A stretch of DNA of 64,000 nucleotides from Macrococcus brunensis (GTDB lineage: Bacteria > Bacillota > Bacilli > Staphylococcales > Staphylococcaceae): NCBI RefSeq assembly GCF_004359615.1, contig NZ_SCWA01000013.1, positions 1-64,000 of the forward strand, in the 5' to 3' direction. Shown here piece by piece: positions 1 through 7,487 of the stretch; positions within the stretch are counted from its first letter, which is position 1; every line of letters begins with the position of its first letter. The position numbers were made by a program, and so were the translations under genes. The notes beneath the pieces are model-generated. The model searched no databases and was not told where the DNA came from. It saw only the letters and a program-made list of their open reading frames with translations.

Positions 1-313
1 AACTGGAGTGAATCACTTCTTCTTCAGGCGCCATATCCAGAAAAAACTTAAAAGACATATCATAACGTGAGCGTTCCACCACATCAACGTCTGATAAATC
101 AAAAATAACTTTCAGAAGCAGATATTTAAACATTCTGACAGGACTTACGGCACTTCTTCCTTTCGTTATCGAATAATTTTCTATTACTTCATCGTAGATG
201 AATGAAAAATCGATAATGTCTTTCATTCTTCTCAGTTTGTTATTTTTAGGTACAACTATGTCATAAAGGTCTAAATAATTACTGTTCATCTTCTGTGAAT
301 CCGGTCTGATCAT
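1..313 (-). CDS. IS1182-family transposase, N-terminal part (cut by window edge)
   Basis: Reading leftward from an ATG at 313 there is an open frame to base 1 (about 104 residues). It begins MIRPDSQKMNSNYLDLYDIV and contains a RYDMSFKFFLDMAPEE segment, which matches the N-terminal region of IS1182/IS5-like DDE transposases as I know them. A strong ribosome binding site (AGGGGGA) lies about 8 bases upstream of the ATG. The catalytic core lies outside the window, so it cannot be said whether the element is intact. No frameshift is visible in the part present. Confidence 0.85.
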   Translation of the reverse strand, partial: MIRPDSQKMNSNYLDLYDIVVPKNNKLRRMKDIIDFSFIYDEVIENYSITKGRSAVSPVRMFKYLLLKVIFDLSDVDVVERSRYDMSFKFFLDMAPEEEVIHSS

Positions 314-362
314 TGAACGACTCCCCCTGTTTCCTTAAGTTTAAATGATGAGAACAAAATAA

Positions 363-390
363 AGAACATGAATTTCAAAATTCATGTTCT
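363..390 (-). terminator. Inverted repeat, probable terminator of recU-pbp2
   Basis: A perfect 13-base inverted repeat (363-375 with 378-390) is followed, on the minus strand, by a T-rich stretch (TTTATTTTG). It sits about 100 bases past the pbp2 stop and upstream of the transposase start. It may end the pbp2 transcript or belong to the end of the insertion sequence. A second imperfect repeat at about 415-458 flanks it. Confidence 0.5.
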
Positions 391-492
391 CTAAAAGATT
401 TTTATTCAATTGCGATTCTCCTTTAATTATCAGAATAATCGTAGATTATTAAAGGGGATTTTCAGTGGCCTTTCAAATGATAGACTCTTTTT

Positions 493-2844
493 TTATGACA
501 CTTTATCTTTGGGCGCTTCTGTTACGGGTGCAGCTGTACGAACTGCTTCTGTAGTGGGTGCAGTCGTTGCTGGAGCTGTCGTCGTCGGTGCCGCAGTTGT
601 CGGTGGTTCTGTTGTCACTTTTTCTGTTGTCACTTTTTCTGTTGTCACTTTTTCTGTTGTCACTTTTTCAGTTGCTGGCTTTTCTGTCGTTGGTTTTTCA
701 GTGACTGGTATTTCTGTTGTTACAACTGGTTTTTCAGTGACTGGAGCAGTTGTTGCCGGCATATTAGGTGTATTTGTAACAGAGGCTGCAGGCGTCTGAG
801 CACCTGCAGCTTCTGTTTTGACTTCTGAAGAAGTAATCTGTTTAGTTATTTCACCACCATTTACTTGAAGTTCGTTACCGATTTCAATCACTGAATCAGG
901 TTTCTGGAAATCCTGTCCATCAATCGGGCTGACTTCTGTCATCACAGCTTTAAAGAGTGATTGCGGCATTGCTTGCTCCACATGTCCAACGAATGAATTT
1001 TCACCATACTGAGCAATCTTGGTGAAGCCCATCCAGACTGTCATCGTGTACTGCGGAGAATAACCTGAAATCCATACATCTTTTGCAGCAGAGCTTGGAA
1101 GGTTGTATTTCTGATAAACCTCATCACCATATGTCGCTGTACCGGTTTTACCAGCAAAGTTGACGCCGGCTGGTGCAATACCAGGAGCAGTTCCATCTGC
1201 AGTAAAGACATCTTTCAGAATATCAGTGATCATATAGGCAGTATAATCTTCCATCGCTTTTCGAGTCGTATGACTAAACGAGATGGTCTGATCATCTTGT
1301 GTCACGACTTTACGGATGGCATGTGCTTCATTATAAATACCATTGTTACCGAATGCAGAGAAGGCTGCAGCCATTTGTATAGTCGAGAATTCAGACGCGC
1401 CGCCACCTAAAGCTTCAGCAGGACCCAGATCAGTGTTCTCGTAGTTTAAGTTCACTTTCTTTGCGAAGTTAGCAGGCGCATCATAGCCGAGCTGTGACTG
1501 AGATGCCTGGAACATTTTAAGAGCAGGAATGTTGTAACTTTTTCTAAGAGCTTCACGCATCGTCACATTGCCGTGACTGAGAGTGTCATAGTTACGGAAC
1601 TCGCTGCCGTTGATATTCAGAACATCTTCATCCTGAATTTGAGTGTTTGTCGGATATTTTAATCCTTCAATGACTGGACCATAATCGAGAATCGGTTTGA
1701 TGATTGAACCGACTGCATGAGGGTCGGTCGCCAGGTTGCGGTCCACTACGTCCTGATAGCCACGTCCACCTGAAATGGCGACAAGACCACCCGTTTTAGT
1801 ATCCAGTATCGTGGCAGCAGCCTGCTGATCTTCATTTTTATATACAGGCAGATTATCTACATTATTCTGCAGATTTTTCTGTACATTGACATCCATATTC
1901 GTGTAGATGCTCAAGCCGCTTGTCAGAATATCATTAAGCGACTGACCTTTAAATTCTTTATTGTTTTTAATTTCCTGTTTGATGATGTTGACGTATGAAG
2001 CATAGACAGGATCGTTCTGGTCGATGTTCTGACGGTCAGCCGCTGTACGCGGAACAAGGTTAGCATGTAAATCCTGTGCCTGTGCTTCTTTCATCTGTTC
2101 CTTCGTGATACGATTATGACGGTTCATTAAATAAAGGACTGTATCTTTACGTTTTTCTGCAGACTCAGGATTATCATAGATATTATAAGTATTAGGAATC
2201 TGCGGAAGTCCAGCCAGATAAGCAGATTCAGCAAGCGTCAGATCTTTAAGGTCTTTATTGAAATAGTATTTAGCTGCTGTTTTAACACCGTAGATACCAT
2301 CTGAATAATAGATTTTGTTCATATACATCTCAAAGATCTGATTCTTATCGTATTCCTGTTCTAATCGATAAGACAAGTAAGCTTCCTGTGCTTTACGCTC
2401 GATTGATTTCTTATCCGTCAGGAAGGAACGTTTAACAACTTGCTGTGTTAGAGTAGATGCACCTTGTGAGCCGAAGCCGCCTGTAATATTTTTAAATACG
2501 GCGCCTGTTAGACGTTTAAAGTCAATTGCACCGTGTTCATAGAAGCGGTTATCTTCTGTCGCGAGCACCGCATTTCTCATCTGGTCCGGGATGTCAGCAA
2601 ATTTAACTTCTTCTCTACGCTGTCCCATATAAAGAACAGTTGCGAGTTGGTTATTCTTATCATAGATTTTAGTAGGTAACTGATCGCGTAAGCTGGCCTC
2701 ATTAAATGAAGGAGCTTTCCATGCATAATAAATGAACAGGCCGATAGCGAGTACCATCACAGCAGCAAAAGCAATGACAAGTCCTCCTAGAATCTGAAGG
2801 ATTGTCTTCTTGACGTTGCGTTTTTTAGTTTTAGTTGTTGCCAT
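493..2844 (-). CDS. pbp2: Class A penicillin-binding protein 2 (glycosyltransferase and transpeptidase)
   Basis: Bifunctional peptidoglycan synthase of 783 residues acting at the outer face of the membrane. After a basic cytoplasmic start, a membrane anchor lies at about residues 15-41. The GT51 glycosyltransferase domain has EDNRFYEH with catalytic Glu97 and the GSQGASTLTQQ motif at 125-135. The transpeptidase domain has SIIK (nucleophile Ser380), SYN (436-438) and KTG (566-568). From about residue 690 the tail is rich in Thr, Pro, Lys and Ala with an EKVTT repeat, unlike the shorter Ser/Asn-rich tail I recall for staphylococcal PBP2. Its ATG overlaps the recU stop by one base (TAATG), so the pair is probably translationally coupled. 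Confidence 0.96.
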   Translation of the reverse strand: MATTKTKKRNVKKTILQILGGLVIAFAAVMVLAIGLFIYYAWKAPSFNEASLRDQLPTKIYDKNNQLATVLYMGQRREEVKFADIPDQMRNAVLATEDNRFYEHGAIDFKRLTGAVFKNITGGFGSQGASTLTQQVVKRSFLTDKKSIERKAQEAYLSYRLEQEYDKNQIFEMYMNKIYYSDGIYGVKTAAKYYFNKDLKDLTLAESAYLAGLPQIPNTYNIYDNPESAEKRKDTVLYLMNRHNRITKEQMKEAQAQDLHANLVPRTAADRQNIDQNDPVYASYVNIIKQEIKNNKEFKGQSLNDILTSGLSIYTNMDVNVQKNLQNNVDNLPVYKNEDQQAAATILDTKTGGLVAISGGRGYQDVVDRNLATDPHAVGSIIKPILDYGPVIEGLKYPTNTQIQDEDVLNINGSEFRNYDTLSHGNVTMREALRKSYNIPALKMFQASQSQLGYDAPANFAKKVNLNYENTDLGPAEALGGGASEFSTIQMAAAFSAFGNNGIYNEAHAIRKVVTQDDQTISFSHTTRKAMEDYTAYMITDILKDVFTADGTAPGIAPAGVNFAGKTGTATYGDEVYQKYNLPSSAAKDVWISGYSPQYTMTVWMGFTKIAQYGENSFVGHVEQAMPQSLFKAVMTEVSPIDGQDFQKPDSVIEIGNELQVNGGEITKQITSSEVKTEAAGAQTPAASVTNTPNMPATTAPVTEKPVVTTEIPVTEKPTTEKPATEKVTTEKVTTEKVTTEKVTTEPPTTAAPTTTAPATTAPTTEAVRTAAPVTEAPKDKVS
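608..667 (-). repeat. Four perfect 15-bp tandem repeats in the pbp2 tail
   Basis: Four identical copies of the 15-base unit TCTGTTGTCACTTTT (plus strand) run head to tail and encode repeated EKVTT in the C-terminal tail of PBP2. The unit is a multiple of three, so copy-number change alters tail length without shifting the frame. Degenerate copies continue on both sides. Confidence 0.9.
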
Positions 2845-3455
2845 TATTTTTCCTCACTCTCATCTGTTAAAGGTATAGCGGCGAGATAATCGAGTCTCGG
2901 CTTAAAACCGGATGATACTAATATACCATCGTTTCGGATTTCTGTTAATGTCATTGATTTACGCCCTCCATCTCTCATGCGTTGCCAGTAGTGATAGAAA
3001 GGAGGGAAAGGAAGGAGATAGACCTCATTTAAGACAGCAAAGTGAATCAGCAGAAAACAAATACCGCCCTGTTCGGTTACAGCATGCATATGCTCGACCT
3101 GATGGGTATGGATGTTGACGAGCGGAAAACTCGTTTTGTTCTGTGTTTCTTTTGCTTCAAAATCAAGGTATCTTCCTTTATAGATACCGTTATAATCTGT
3201 TGTAGAAGGTGTTTTAAAATAAGCTTCTTTGATCACTGCCTGACTACGCTTAGGATAATCCACTTTAACAATCTGTACGGGGGTGGGGCGCTTATGAATG
3301 ACTGCCACACGTTCAGTCAGATAGTAGTGGTTGGAAGCATCAATTGCCTCTTCAAAATTCATCCCACGTCGACCATAATTTATCTTACGCTTTTCACGGT
3401 CTGTTGTAACTAAGTCTTTAGACGGATGTTTTTTACCGTTCGGATAATTTACCAT
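2844..3455 (-). CDS. recU: Holliday junction resolvase RecU
   Basis: A 203-residue endonuclease that cleaves Holliday junctions in recombination and chromosome segregation. The nuclease core is visible: RRGMNFEEAID near residue 30, then TTDYNGIYKG with Asp87, and the DFEAKET motif with Glu100 and Lys102, the metal and catalytic residues of this PD-(D/E)XK-like family. Length matches Bacillus RecU (about 206). It is the first gene of the recU-pbp2 operon, as in staphylococci and Bacillus, and is divergent from yppE with only 76 bases between them. Confidence 0.96.
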   Translation of the reverse strand: MVNYPNGKKHPSKDLVTTDREKRKINYGRRGMNFEEAIDASNHYYLTERVAVIHKRPTPVQIVKVDYPKRSQAVIKEAYFKTPSTTDYNGIYKGRYLDFEAKETQNKTSFPLVNIHTHQVEHMHAVTEQGGICFLLIHFAVLNEVYLLPFPPFYHYWQRMRDGGRKSMTLTEIRNDGILVSSGFKPRLDYLAAIPLTDESEEK

Positions 3456-3531
3456 TTCATAACTTCCTGATTTTTTAGTATGATGGGTTTATAGCTAATT
3501 TTACCATATTTCTGAAGGGACGTGCCCTAAA

Positions 3532-3858
3532 TTGCAAGATTATATTAAACCATTAAATGAAGATTTAGTAAAGATAGAAACATTTTTCAATGCAGCTAAA
3601 AAGGGTAAGGAATTTAATTTTGTGCTGGATATCCAGCCATTTACAGAGCATGTCGATCTGCACTTATCTCAGTTAAACGACATTAAGAATCATATCCTGA
3701 GTTTACCATTAATGAATGAGCTTAAATTTAAACTGCTCGTTTTACACTTGAGAGAGCTGTCAGTTGAATGTTTTTTTGATAAGACGAGCAAAAAAGTCTA
3801 TCTTGATAAATTTAAGGCAGTTCAGCATGATCTTCATTATTTAGAGCGAAAACTATGA
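3532..3858 (+). CDS. yppE: DUF1798 family protein (YppE-like)
   Basis: A 108-residue, mostly helical, charged protein starting with TTG; a GAAGGGA ribosome binding site lies about 11 bases upstream. It resembles the DUF1798/YppE family, which sits beside recU in Bacillus and Staphylococcus. No catalytic motif is visible and the function is unknown. Its stop overlaps the next gene by four bases (ATGA), so it is likely co-translated with ypsA. Confidence 0.8.
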   Translation: MQDYIKPLNEDLVKIETFFNAAKKGKEFNFVLDIQPFTEHVDLHLSQLNDIKNHILSLPLMNELKFKLLVLHLRELSVECFFDKTSKKVYLDKFKAVQHDLHYLERKL

Positions 3859-4409
3859 AATCTCTATATGTGACTGGCTACAAACCGTTTGAACTCAATA
3901 TATTCAAAAATAATCAACCTGAAGTGAAGTTCATTAAACTTTATTTGCAGGAGCGCATCAGACAATATGCTGAAGAAGGTCTGGAATGGGTCATCATCAG
4001 CGGTATGCTCGGAACGGAACTCTGGGCAGGTGAAGTCGCCATCAGGCTGAAGAAAAACTATCAGCTGAAACTGGCCATCATCTCGCCTTTTCTGGAGCAC
4101 ACATCCAAATGGAATGAAGAGAACCAGCTTTACTACGAACAAATCCTGAGCCAGGCAGACTTTGTGACCTCTGTTTACCAGCAGCCTTATGCTGGCGGCT
4201 ATATGTTCAGAGAAGCGACTCAATTTATACTTGAGAATACAGAAGGGACGCTGCTCTTTTATGATGAGGAGCAGGAAGCGAGTCCCAAGTACTTCAAGCG
4301 GCAGCTGATTGATTTTAGTGCGCAGAGTGACTATAATATGGATATCATTTCTATGGACGATCTCTCTGTCTTTATCAATGAATATCAAAGTGAAAAATGG
4401 GAAGGGTAG
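3855..4409 (+). CDS. ypsA: YpsA-like SLOG/DUF1273 family protein
   Basis: A 184-residue protein beginning [17 protein letters not shown], the usual start of the DUF1273 (YpsA) family with a Rossmann-like SLOG fold. The segment [17 protein letters not shown] at about residues 47-64 fits the conserved glycine-rich nucleotide-binding region. In Bacillus and staphylococci ypsA precedes gpsB and has been linked to cell division; here gpsB begins 8 bases after its stop. The biochemical activity is not established. Confidence 0.88.
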   Translation: MKSLYVTGYKPFELNIFKNNQPEVKFIKLYLQERIRQYAEEGLEWVIISGMLGTELWAGEVAIRLKKNYQLKLAIISPFLEHTSKWNEENQLYYEQILSQADFVTSVYQQPYAGGYMFREATQFILENTEGTLLFYDEEQEASPKYFKRQLIDFSAQSDYNMDIISMDDLSVFINEYQSEKWEG

Positions 4410-4417
4410 TTGACATA

Positions 4418-4723
4418 ATGGAAGAGATGACACTGAAGTACTCTGCAAAAGATATTTACGAGAAGGAATTTGAACGGGCAATGGTTCGAGGATTCAAACC
4501 TGAAGATGTTGACGGTTTTCTGGATGATATCATTTCCGATTATCAGAAGATGGAAGATATGAATCATCAGTTGATGAAGCTGACAGATGAAAACAAAAAA
4601 CTGAAAAAAGAGATTGAAGATTTGAGAATACGTGTAGCGACTGGCAGAGGCGATTCCGGCTCCCAGAATTATGACCTGCTGAAAAGAATCTCAAATCTTG
4701 AAAAAGCCGTATTTGGCAAGTAG
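4418..4723 (+). CDS. gpsB: Cell-division and wall-synthesis regulator GpsB
   Basis: A 101-residue coiled-coil adaptor related to DivIVA that links the division machinery with penicillin-binding proteins. The N-terminal lipid-binding part ([20 protein letters not shown]) and [12 protein letters not shown] match GpsB, a coiled coil follows at about residues 45-75, and the C-terminus ends [16 protein letters not shown] as in S. aureus. I chose the ATG at 4418 because it aligns with the staphylococcal start and has an AAGGG site 11 bases upstream; an earlier in-frame ATG at 4397 lies inside ypsA. rnpB follows directly. Confidence 0.95.
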   Translation: MEEMTLKYSAKDIYEKEFERAMVRGFKPEDVDGFLDDIISDYQKMEDMNHQLMKLTDENKKLKKEIEDLRIRVATGRGDSGSQNYDLLKRISNLEKAVFGK

Positions 4724-4740
4724 TCTAAAAGGACTAACTG

Positions 4741-4749
4741 TGATATAAT
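4741..4749 (+). promoter_or_regulatory. Extended -10 promoter of rnpB
   Basis: TGATATAAT is an extended -10 element (TGN before TATAAT) about 8 bases before the inferred 5' end of RNase P RNA. No good -35 is visible, which fits an extended -10 promoter. Confidence 0.7.
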
Positions 4750-4756
4750 GCATTAA

Positions 4757-5145
4757 GTTAAAAGATATCTCGGATAATCGCTATAGCAATATAGAGGAAA
4801 GTCCATGCTCACACATGCCTGAGATGGCTGTAGTGATCGTGCCTGGTGAAACAATAAGCCAGGGCATTTATTTGACGGCAGTGAAACGGTCTAAGTCCTC
4901 TGGATATGGCCCGAGTAATTTGAAAGTGCCACAGTGACGTAGCTTGTCCGGAAACGGAGAAGGTGGAACGCGGTAAACCCCTCGAGTGAGCAATCCAAAT
5001 TTGGTAGGAGCACTTTTCTAGCGGAAATGAACGTATAGAAGAGGTAGAGTAATCTACAGACAGATGATTATCACCGGCGTACGAGAGTAACTAGACTCGG
5101 TTGCAGTACTAAGGAACAGAACATGGCTTACAGAGATATCTTTCT
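4757..5145 (+). ncRNA. rnpB: RNase P RNA (B type)
   Basis: The catalytic RNA of RNase P, which trims the 5' leader of tRNAs. The conserved block GAGGAAAGTCCATGCTCACA near 4795 marks it, and the 5' arm AAGATATCTC (4762-4771) pairs with GAGATATCTT (5133-5142) to close helix P1. The CGAGTGAGCAATCC region and the ACGAGAGTAACTAGACTCGG region near the 3' side also match the family. Length of about 385 bases fits B-type RNAs of Firmicutes. Location after gpsB is the same as in staphylococci. Exact ends are estimated. Confidence 0.97.
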
Positions 5146-5150
5146 AGTAC

Positions 5151-5178
5151 AGTCCTCCTGTAAAGGAGGGCTTTTTTT
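5151..5178 (+). terminator. Rho-independent terminator of rnpB
   Basis: An 8-bp hairpin (AGTCCTCC with GGAGGGCT, one G-T pair) is followed by seven T residues immediately after the RNase P RNA. Confidence 0.85.
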
Positions 5179-5219
5179 ATGGCTTATGGTAAAATTAAAA
5201 GAAGATATTTTTAATTATA

Positions 5220-5256
5220 AAATTAAAATAACATTATTATGTAAACTTAATATAAA
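5220..5256 (+). repeat. Dispersed AT-rich element, copy 1
   Basis: AT-rich stretch with the core TTATGTAAACT at 5238-5248, shared by five intergenic sites in this window. It lies between the rnpB terminator and the ribosome binding site of the next gene. Function unknown. Confidence 0.65.
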
Positions 5257-5266
5257 GGAGATTTTT

Positions 5267-6448
5267 ATGTATCAACTATTAGCAACTTCGCCGATGGGAC
5301 TGGAAGCAGTCGTCGCTAAGGAAGTTAACGAACTGGGTTACGAAACAAAAACAGAAAATGGACGTGTTCTCTTTGAAGGTGACGCCCGAGCGATTGTACG
5401 TTCTAACCTGTGGCTCAGAACAGCTGACCGAGTCAAGATTGTGGTCGGTAGATTTTATGCAACGACGTTTGACCAGCTCTTTGAACAGACGAAAGCACTG
5501 CCATGGGAAGATATCATCGGCCCTCAGGGTTCATTCCCTGTATCTGGTAAAAGTCTGAAGTCGAAGCTTTTCAGTGTGCCTGACTGTCAGGCAATCGTCA
5601 AAAAAGCTATCGTCGAACGGCTGAAAAAAGCGCATGACATTAAGGGATGGATTGATGAAAGCGGGGCCCTGTATAAAGTAGAGGTTTCCATTTTAAAAGA
5701 TGAAGTCTTACTGACGATTGACACGTCTGGTGCCGGCCTTCATAAACGGGGGTATCGTCTCGCGCAAGGTGCTGCCCCGATGAAGGAGACACTGGCAGCA
5801 GCACTGGTCAGACTATCAAACTGGAATGGTGATACGCCGTTCATAGATCCATTCTGCGGGTCTGGTACCATAGCGATAGAAGCAGCGATGATCGCACAGA
5901 ATATTGCACCTGGATTTAACCGGGAGTTTGCCAGTGAGGAATGGGACATCATTCCTGAAGAGATGTATGAAGAAGAACGCATCAAAGCAGATAACGAAGC
6001 GCTCTACGACAAAGAGATTGATATTACAGCGAGCGATATCGATCCTGAGATGATTAAAATTGCACAGAATAATGCGACAGAAGTCGGATTCGGGGACTTG
6101 ATCAAGTTTAAGCAGATGAATGTCCATGACTTGACTTTACATGCTGAAAAAGGGGCTATCGTAGGAAATCCACCTTATGGTGAACGTATCGGTGAACGGG
6201 ACGAAGTAGAAGCGATGTACAAATATTTAGGAGAACTAATTAAAGAGAATCCAAAATGGTCACTCTATATTATGACGAGCTACAAAGAATTTGAAGTTCT
6301 TGTCGGTAAAAAAGCGACTAAACGTCGTAAACTCTTTAACGGTTACTTGGAGTGTACGTATTATCAGTACTGGGGCGAGAATAATGGAATTCAGCGTACT
6401 GGACCAGGTCCCTTTGTCACGTGGGGACAGTCCGGAAGAAGCGATTAA
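5267..6448 (+). CDS. ypsC: THUMP-domain class I RNA methyltransferase (YpsC/RlmL family)
   Basis: A 393-residue SAM-dependent N2-guanine methyltransferase of COG0116, acting on 23S rRNA in characterised relatives. An N-terminal ferredoxin-like/THUMP region (about 1-160) precedes the methyltransferase domain with DPFCGSGT (194-201, SAM binding) and the catalytic GNPPYGERIG motif. The ATG at 5267 follows AAGGAG by 6 bases; an upstream frame continues into rnpB and is not coding. The usual end of the family is near ECTYYQYWG; here about 17 further residues follow and overlap the next gene by 65 bases, which is unusual. Confidence 0.92.
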   Translation: MYQLLATSPMGLEAVVAKEVNELGYETKTENGRVLFEGDARAIVRSNLWLRTADRVKIVVGRFYATTFDQLFEQTKALPWEDIIGPQGSFPVSGKSLKSKLFSVPDCQAIVKKAIVERLKKAHDIKGWIDESGALYKVEVSILKDEVLLTIDTSGAGLHKRGYRLAQGAAPMKETLAAALVRLSNWNGDTPFIDPFCGSGTIAIEAAMIAQNIAPGFNREFASEEWDIIPEEMYEEERIKADNEALYDKEIDITASDIDPEMIKIAQNNATEVGFGDLIKFKQMNVHDLTLHAEKGAIVGNPPYGERIGERDEVEAMYKYLGELIKENPKWSLYIMTSYKEFEVLVGKKATKRRKLFNGYLECTYYQYWGENNGIQRTGPGPFVTWGQSGRSD

Positions 6449-7361
6449 GAAATCTATTGAACTGATTAAATGGACTGAAGAACTGGGCTATAAGCGCTAT
6501 TTTGTGGCGGAGCACCATAATACGACAGGCCTTATCAGTAATAGTCCGGATATCCTGATGACGAGACTATTGAGCGCTACTGAGACAATTGAAGTGGGCT
6601 CAGGCGGTATACTACTGCCGCAGTACAGCCCGTTTAATATCGCTGAAAAAGCTTTATTGATGGAGTCGATGTTCCCGGGACGTGTCAACATAGGTGTCGG
6701 TAATTCACCAGGGGGCACAGAGCTGACGCGCCTAGCGCTGACAGACGGGGCAGACAGTAAACTGAGTGACTACACGACCATGCTGGCCGACTTAATTGGC
6801 TTCATGCATAACAGTTTACCTGTCGACCATCGTTTCCGCAGAGTGAAGGCAGGACCGAGAATTAATCATCAGCCACCCGTCTATACACTGGGGCTCACGG
6901 AAAACGGCGCAAGACGAGCGGCGAAGTTAGGTATCGGCTTTATATTCGGAGCTTTTATCAATCCAAAGCATATGGAACAGGCACTGAAAATCTATTATAA
7001 TGAGTTTCAACCATCCGTTGTCATGCCGAAGCCGCAAGCAATCATCTGTATATTCATCATCTGCTGTGACACAAGAGAAGAAGCGAAAGAACACGCCAAA
7101 ATACTGGATCACTGGCTGTTAAATGTGACTTATGGTCGAGATACCACGGTTCCGACAGCAGCTGAAGTAGCTGACAAGAACTACAGTGAAAAAGAGCTGA
7201 AGGTGATTCAGGAGAACCGTAAACGATGTATCGTTGGTAATAAGGAAGATGTAAAAGAAGCACTTCTTAAATTGCCGCATGCAGATGAGATCATGGTCAT
7301 CTGTAATATACATGACTTTGAAGCCAAGAAAAGAAGTTACGAGCTGCTTAAGACTTTATGA
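6384..7361 (+). CDS. Luciferase-like (LLM class) flavin-dependent oxidoreductase
   Basis: A 325-residue TIM-barrel flavoprotein of the bacterial luciferase family (MsnO8/YtmO-like group). It begins MEFSVLDQVPLSRG and contains YFVAEHHNT, EVGSGGILLPQYSP and GVGNSPGG, all typical flavin-binding segments. The substrate cannot be deduced. The chosen ATG lies inside the 3' end of ypsC with a weak GGGGCGAG site upstream, so translation is probably coupled to ypsC. An in-frame start further upstream would lengthen the overlap and does not align with the family. Confidence 0.88.
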   Translation: MEFSVLDQVPLSRGDSPEEAIKKSIELIKWTEELGYKRYFVAEHHNTTGLISNSPDILMTRLLSATETIEVGSGGILLPQYSPFNIAEKALLMESMFPGRVNIGVGNSPGGTELTRLALTDGADSKLSDYTTMLADLIGFMHNSLPVDHRFRRVKAGPRINHQPPVYTLGLTENGARRAAKLGIGFIFGAFINPKHMEQALKIYYNEFQPSVVMPKPQAIICIFIICCDTREEAKEHAKILDHWLLNVTYGRDTTVPTAAEVADKNYSEKELKVIQENRKRCIVGNKEDVKEALLKLPHADEIMVICNIHDFEAKKRSYELLKTL

Positions 7362-7384
7362 GATACTGCGGTATCTCTTTTTTT
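7360..7384 (+). terminator. Terminator of the ypsC-oxidoreductase unit
   Basis: GAGATAC and GTATCTC pair around a TGCG loop and are followed by seven T residues. The hairpin overlaps the stop codon. Confidence 0.8.
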
Positions 7385-7389
7385 GTTGT

Positions 7390-7438
7390 ATTAATTAATA
7401 TAACTATATTATGTAAACTATATATATAAATAATTAAA
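7390..7438 (+). repeat. Dispersed AT-rich element, copy 2
   Basis: Core TTATGTAAACT at 7409-7419 within an AT-only stretch, placed between two convergent terminators. Confidence 0.65.
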
Positions 7439-7463
7439 AAAACTAACATAAGGACAAAAGAAA

Positions 7464-7483
7464 AAAACTCCCCGCAGGGAGTT
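7464..7483 (-). terminator. Terminator of the cytochrome oxidase operon
   Basis: Perfect 8-bp stem (AAACTCCC with GGGAGTTT) with a run of T residues on the minus strand, a few bases past the subunit I stop. Confidence 0.85.
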
Positions 7484-7487
7484 TAGA

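Noticed and set aside
410-799. A valine-rich plus-strand frame (VVTFSVVTFS repeats)
   Set aside because: It is the complement of the pbp2 tail repeats and has no independent support.
3864-4481. A 205-codon minus-strand frame opposite ypsA and gpsB
   Set aside because: Cysteine- and phenylalanine-rich composition typical of antisense translation; no start signals.
5123-5266. An upstream in-frame extension of the methyltransferase starting inside rnpB
   Set aside because: It would cross the RNase P RNA 3' end and its terminator; the ATG at 5267 has a proper ribosome binding site and aligns with the family start.
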